Below are positions 34,595 to 38,134 of a DNA stretch of 38,134 nt, piece after piece (the first letter of the stretch is position 1; the number at the start of each line of letters is the position of its first letter). Under the pieces are notes generated by a model. It worked only from the letters and a program-made list of their open reading frames with translations. It ran no database searches and had not been told where the DNA came from. This DNA comes from Alphaproteobacteria bacterium (GTDB lineage Bacteria; Pseudomonadota; Alphaproteobacteria; Puniceispirillales; Puniceispirillaceae), in NCBI GenBank assembly GCA_016779005.1, contig JADHOL010000017.1:1-38134 (forward strand). Direction: 5' to 3'. The position numbers and the translations under genes are program-made.

Positions 34595-35032
34595 TCACAC
34601 TTTTTTATAAAGTATATCTGCTCTAGTTTCGAACGCTTTTACCATTCGCTTTACAGCCTCTGTAAACAAGGTTTCCATCACAGTCTGTAGCAATCTGTTT
34701 CTAAATTCAAAATCTACGTAAAAATCTATCTCGCATCCATCTGGGTGAGGCAGAAACTTCCAGTGATTTTGCAAATATTTGAACGGTCCGTCAGCATAGC
34801 TTGTATCGATTAGAAGTGCCTGCCTGTCCATTGCAACCTTAGAGGTGAACTGTTCTTTGAATACTTGAAACCCTATAATTAAATCTGCAATGAGTTCTGT
34901 TTCAGTCTGTGTTCTTATTCTGGCAGCAAGACACCATGGCAAAAACTCTGGATACCGCTTAACGTCAGCAACAAGCTCAAATAAATCTTCAGGTTTGTGA
35001 GGGATTATTCTAGTTTCCGAGTGGACTGTCAT
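34595..35032 (-). CDS. Coq10/RatA-type START-domain protein
   Basis: A 145-residue protein of the polyketide cyclase/START family, matching Coq10, a ubiquinone-binding chaperone for respiration, and its bacterial relative RatA. Signature stretches are [17 protein letters not shown] near the N-terminus, [12 protein letters not shown], and a C-terminal helix with [16 protein letters not shown]. It overlaps the lipA stop by four bases (ATGA). In alphaproteobacteria this gene next to lipA is usually taken to be Coq10-like; a RatA-like role on ribosomes cannot be excluded. Confidence 0.87.
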   Translation of the reverse strand: MTVHSETRIIPHKPEDLFELVADVKRYPEFLPWCLAARIRTQTETELIADLIIGFQVFKEQFTSKVAMDRQALLIDTSYADGPFKYLQNHWKFLPHPDGCEIDFYVDFEFRNRLLQTVMETLFTEAVKRMVKAFETRADILYKKV

Positions 35033-35979
35033 ATTGAAAGCTTTTTTTCCCGGGCAAGTCTAAGCGCTGCAAAATCAGCATCAGCATGATATGATGAACG
35101 TGTTAACGGCGTTGATGCCATCATCAAGAACCCTTTCTTTTCCCCTAATCCTTCATAATAAGAAAACATATTAGGCGTTACAAAGCGTGCTACCGGTGCA
35201 TGTTTCGGCGTTGGCTGGAGATATTGACCAATCGTCATGAAATCAACCTCGGCCCCTCTTAAATCATCCATGATTGAGGCAACTTCCTCATCACTCTCAC
35301 CAAGACCGACCATAATCCCTGACTTTGTGAAAATCATCGGATCATATTTTTTGACTTGCGCTAATATCGAAAGTGAATGCTCAAATCGTGCGCCAGGGCG
35401 TATTGTTTTATATAAGCGGGGTACTGTCTCCATATTATGGTTAAACACGTCAGGTCTTGCCTCTATGACAATCTCCACCGCTCCTGGCTTTCGAAGAAAA
35501 TCAGGGGTGAGTATTTCAATTGTGGTATCAGGCGATAAGGCCCTGATTGCTGTGATAGTGTGCGCAAAATGAGTAGCCCCCCCATCCTCTAAATCATCTC
35601 TATCGACAGAAGTAATTACTACATGTTTTAAATTTAATTTAGCAACTGCTTGTGCAACATGTTCAGGCTCATGCGGATCTAATAAATCAGGCCGGCCGGT
35701 AGCAATATTGCAGAACGCGCAGGCTCTTGTGCAGATCGATCCTAAAATCATCATTGTTGCGTGCTTTTTGGACCAACATTCGCCAATATTGGGACATGCT
35801 GCTTCCTCACATACAGTTACCAGATTCAAATCACGCATTAAGTTTCGCGTCTCATCAAATAATTCGCCAGCAGGTGCTTTCACGCGAAGCCAGTCCGGGC
35901 GTTTTGGTTGAGGAATCGCTTCATTCTTTTGTTTTTCTGGATGGCGCTTGGCGCCTATCGTTGTATTAGGAGATGGCAA
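35029..35979 (-). CDS. lipA: Lipoyl synthase LipA
   Basis: Radical SAM enzyme that inserts two sulfurs into octanoyl groups to make the lipoyl cofactor. It has 316 residues. The auxiliary cluster ligands are C57, C62 and C68 ([12 protein letters not shown]); the radical SAM ligands are C83, C87 and C90 (CTRACAFC). Downstream motifs [16 protein letters not shown] and [14 protein letters not shown] are standard. The start is TTG, backed by a perfect AGGAGG five bases upstream. It lies 86 bases after lpdA, so the cofactor-making gene is next to genes of complexes that use lipoate. Confidence 0.96.
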   Translation of the reverse strand: MPSPNTTIGAKRHPEKQKNEAIPQPKRPDWLRVKAPAGELFDETRNLMRDLNLVTVCEEAACPNIGECWSKKHATMMILGSICTRACAFCNIATGRPDLLDPHEPEHVAQAVAKLNLKHVVITSVDRDDLEDGGATHFAHTITAIRALSPDTTIEILTPDFLRKPGAVEIVIEARPDVFNHNMETVPRLYKTIRPGARFEHSLSILAQVKKYDPMIFTKSGIMVGLGESDEEVASIMDDLRGAEVDFMTIGQYLQPTPKHAPVARFVTPNMFSYYEGLGEKKGFLMMASTPLTRSSYHADADFAALRLAREKKLSI

Positions 35980-35984
35980 TACTG

Positions 35985-35990
35985 CCTCCT
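35985..35990 (-). promoter_or_regulatory. Perfect ribosome binding site for the lipA TTG start
   Basis: On the minus strand AGGAGG is five bases before TTG at 35979. No ATG or GTG in the first part of the frame has comparable support. Confidence 0.8.
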
Positions 35991-36065
35991 TTATACTGTT
36001 CTGGTATACCCGTCTGGTACACTCTTCTGAAACGTCAAAACATATAATAGAATGTTTGTCTTAGT

Positions 36066-37478
36066 TTAGAAATGGATCGCTCTGTCGAATGCGTCAAGCA
36101 CAGACTCATGCATTGCTTCTGATATTGTGGGATGCGGGAAGATTGTATGCATTAATTCTGCCTCAGTCGTCTCTAGAGTTCGTGCAATTGCATATCCTTG
36201 TATCATTTCTGTAACTTCTGCGCCTATCAGATGTGCGCCAAGTAATGCCCCTGTTTTGGAACAAAAGATCGTTTTAACAAGCCCTTCATCCTCACCCATG
36301 GCAATTGCCTTGCCATTTGCCAGCAAGGGAAAACGACCAACCTTAATCTCATAGCCTTCTGCTTTTGCGTTATCTTCTGTTAATCCAATGGACGCTATTT
36401 GAGGGCGACAATAGGTACAGCCAGGAACCGAATTTTCTGCAATTGGATGCACATCACTTTGATTTGTCATTGCTTCAACACAAATAATAGCCTCATGGCT
36501 GGCTTTATGAGCAAGCCATGGCGGGCCGGTAACATCCCCAATAGCAAATATTCCTGCAACATTAGTAGCACCGAAGCCGTTGGTTACAATATGCCCCTTC
36601 TCTGTTTTAACGCCAATTTTTTCTAACCCTATATTCTCTGTATTTCCGATAATTCCGACAGCCATTATCACCCTATCAGAAGTAATTTTCTGCTGTTTCC
36701 CTGCGATTGTAATGGTAGCCGTTACGTCATTTTTAGATTTGGTAATTGCCTCAAGCTTAGCAGAGGTATGAATTTTAATACCTCGCTTTTCAAATGACTT
36801 GTGAGCTAAATCAGATATTTCCCTATCTTCAACATTAAGAATTCTATCCATCGCTTCAACAATAGTGACATCCACTCCCATATCATTATAAAAGCTGGCA
36901 AACTCTATTCCGATTGCACCAGACCCAACCACCATTAATGATTTTGGCATTGTTTTTGGAACCATGGCATCACGGTAGGTCACGATTTTATCTCCATCTG
37001 ATTCCATAGATGGTATCTGCCTAGCGCGTGCACCTGTTGCAAGCATAATGTTAGTCGCTTCAACAGTGGATTTTCTCTCACCTTCCACAGCAATTTGCCA
37101 GCCACCAGATATCTTTTTATTGATTTTAGCCACGCCCTTTATCACGGTAACTTTATGTTTCTTCATAAGATGGGAAACACCGCCAGAAAGCCGCTCTGCA
37201 ACTTGGCGTGAGCGCGCAACAACTTTTTCAAGATTTATGTTCACGCCTCCTTCTATCTCAATGCCAAATTCACTTAAATGGGAGATATTATTTTTTAACT
37301 CAGCCGCTCGAAGAAGCGCCTTAGTTGGAATACAGCCCCAATTCAAGCAAACGCCTCCAAGATTTTCTTTTTCAATAACAGCTACTTTTTGACCAAGTTG
37401 GCTGGCGCGAATAGCACCCACATAGCCACCTGGACCGCCGCCGATTACGATTAAATCAAATTTCTGAGAATCAGTCAT
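36066..37478 (-). CDS. lpdA: Dihydrolipoyl dehydrogenase (E3)
   Basis: FAD-dependent E3 component that reoxidises dihydrolipoamide in 2-oxo-acid dehydrogenase complexes, 470 residues. The FAD site GGGPGGYVGAIRASQLG lies near residues 13-29. The redox-active disulfide is C44/C49 in GGVCLNWGCIPTKALLR. The NAD-binding motif is VVGSGAIGIEFASFY, and the second FAD stretch is GIFAIGDVTGPPWLAHKA. The dimer-interface catalytic His-Glu pair is in FPHPTISEAMHE. AGGA precedes the ATG. It starts 19 bases after the E2 gene, so it probably serves the pyruvate dehydrogenase complex. Confidence 0.96.
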   Translation of the reverse strand: MTDSQKFDLIVIGGGPGGYVGAIRASQLGQKVAVIEKENLGGVCLNWGCIPTKALLRAAELKNNISHLSEFGIEIEGGVNINLEKVVARSRQVAERLSGGVSHLMKKHKVTVIKGVAKINKKISGGWQIAVEGERKSTVEATNIMLATGARARQIPSMESDGDKIVTYRDAMVPKTMPKSLMVVGSGAIGIEFASFYNDMGVDVTIVEAMDRILNVEDREISDLAHKSFEKRGIKIHTSAKLEAITKSKNDVTATITIAGKQQKITSDRVIMAVGIIGNTENIGLEKIGVKTEKGHIVTNGFGATNVAGIFAIGDVTGPPWLAHKASHEAIICVEAMTNQSDVHPIAENSVPGCTYCRPQIASIGLTEDNAKAEGYEIKVGRFPLLANGKAIAMGEDEGLVKTIFCSKTGALLGAHLIGAEVTEMIQGYAIARTLETTEAELMHTIFPHPTISEAMHESVLDAFDRAIHF

Positions 37479-37497
37479 AACTGTCCTTTTTAAATTC

Positions 37498-38134
37498 TTA
37501 AATTAACATTGTGACAGGGTTTTCAACAAACCCTTTAAAAAGCTGTAACCATTCTGCTCCCAAAGCGCCGTCGACAATGCGATGATCGGCAGATAAGGTT
37601 ACATTCATCATAGTTGCAACCGCAAGTTCACCATCTTTTACAATCGCTCTTTGCTCTCCTGCTCCGATCGCTAAAATAGCGCTTTGAGGCGGGTTGATAA
37701 CCGCTGCAAACTCTTTAATCCCAAACATACCTAGATTTGATATGGTAAAACCACCACCGGTATATTCTTCTGGTTTTAATTTGCCTTCTCGTGCCCTTGA
37801 TGCAAGATCTTTTGTTATTTGCGATAACTCAGCCAAACCAAGTTTTTCAACAGACCGAATAACAGGTGTAATCAATCCACCTTTTATAGCAACTGCCATA
37901 CAAATATCAGCTGTATCGAAATATCGGCATCCATCCTCTTCAAACCAGCCATTAACATCTGGTCGTTTTTGCAAAGCCATAGCACTTGCTCTTATAATCA
38001 TATCATTAACCGATATTTTAACGCCCTCTGGTGCCATTTCATTAAGCTGGGCTCGATTTTCTAGCAAACGATCAATTGAACATTCCACCGTTAGGTAGAA
38101 ATGCGGTGCCGTTTGTTTTGAGAACTGCAATCTG
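37498..38134 (-). CDS. pdhC: Dihydrolipoamide acetyltransferase (E2), C-terminal part, cut by the window edge
   Basis: The 3' end of an E2 gene whose lipoyl and peripheral-binding domains lie outside the window. The visible 211 residues are the catalytic acyltransferase domain, starting with the family stretch RLQFSKQTAPHFYLTVECSID, then ISVNDMIIRA, TGGGFTISNLGMFG and NPPQSAILAIGAGEQR. The active site is DHRIVDG near the C-terminus. The TTG at 38130 is an internal leucine, not a start, and the frame stays open to the end. The neighbouring lpdA and the sequence details favour the pyruvate dehydrogenase E2; a 2-oxoglutarate E2 is less likely. Confidence 0.9.
   Translation of the reverse strand, partial: RLQFSKQTAPHFYLTVECSIDRLLENRAQLNEMAPEGVKISVNDMIIRASAMALQKRPDVNGWFEEDGCRYFDTADICMAVAIKGGLITPVIRSVEKLGLAELSQITKDLASRAREGKLKPEEYTGGGFTISNLGMFGIKEFAAVINPPQSAILAIGAGEQRAIVKDGELAVATMMNVTLSADHRIVDGALGAEWLQLFKGFVENPVTMLI

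Noticed and set aside
38128-38130. TTG as the start of the E2 gene
   Set aside because: The reading frame continues upstream to the window edge and the residues around it match the interior of the catalytic domain.

Overview
This window reads as a stretch of core chromosome from an AT-rich alphaproteobacterium, probably marine. The evidence is gene content and order: an aap-type L-amino-acid transporter, the dusB-ntrB-ntrC-ntrY-ntrX-trkA-dat-hfq run, a fused ispDF divergent from dusB, pgpA-pncC, coq10-lipA-lpdA-pdhC, and sdhE-mfd opposite recG. The two light-dependent DNA-repair enzymes and the tight packing would suit a sunlit-ocean lineage such as SAR116, but that placement is inference. 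I see no phage, insertion sequence, CRISPR array, tRNA or rRNA. No intergenic gap exceeds about 260 bases.

Layout. 1-4382 (+) encodes a four-gene aapJQMP uptake system for general L-amino acids. 4643-7640 (+) encodes a glycine betaine/proline-type proXWV system behind a promoter with an overlapping palindrome. In both systems an intercistronic hairpin separates the binding-protein gene from the permease gene. 7724-9016 (+) is hflX. 9112-12086 (+) holds a classical photolyase gene coupled to an iron-sulfur cryptochrome/photolyase gene. 12093-13239 (-) holds a glutathione-transferase-like and a HugZ-like gene; a DsbA-like oxidoreductase follows on the plus strand. 13972-17691 (-) is sdhE-mfd and 17810-19918 (+) is recG. 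Next come a DUF502 membrane protein (-) and mazG (+).

From 32247 down to 21664 (-) runs a long gene string: dusB, ntrB, ntrC, ntrY, ntrX, trkA, dat, hfq and an inositol-monophosphatase-family gene. From dusB to ntrX the genes overlap by one base or lie nine bases apart. 32367-34594 (+) is ispDF-pgpA-pncC. 34595-38134 (-) is coq10, lipA, lpdA and the 3' end of the E2 gene of a 2-oxo-acid dehydrogenase complex, which runs off the window.

The most striking observation concerns the nitrogen regulators. The NtrC protein keeps an intact receiver and a Fis-type DNA-binding end, but its AAA+ motor looks dead: the Walker A motif is altered, the GAFTGA loop is missing, and the Walker B Asp-Glu is Asn-Asn. 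The partner NtrX also lacks GAFTGA but keeps both ATPase motifs. This suggests nitrogen control without classical sigma-54 activation. I did not find a clearly new multi-gene system; the rest is ordinary core metabolism, repair and regulation with a few noteworthy arrangements.
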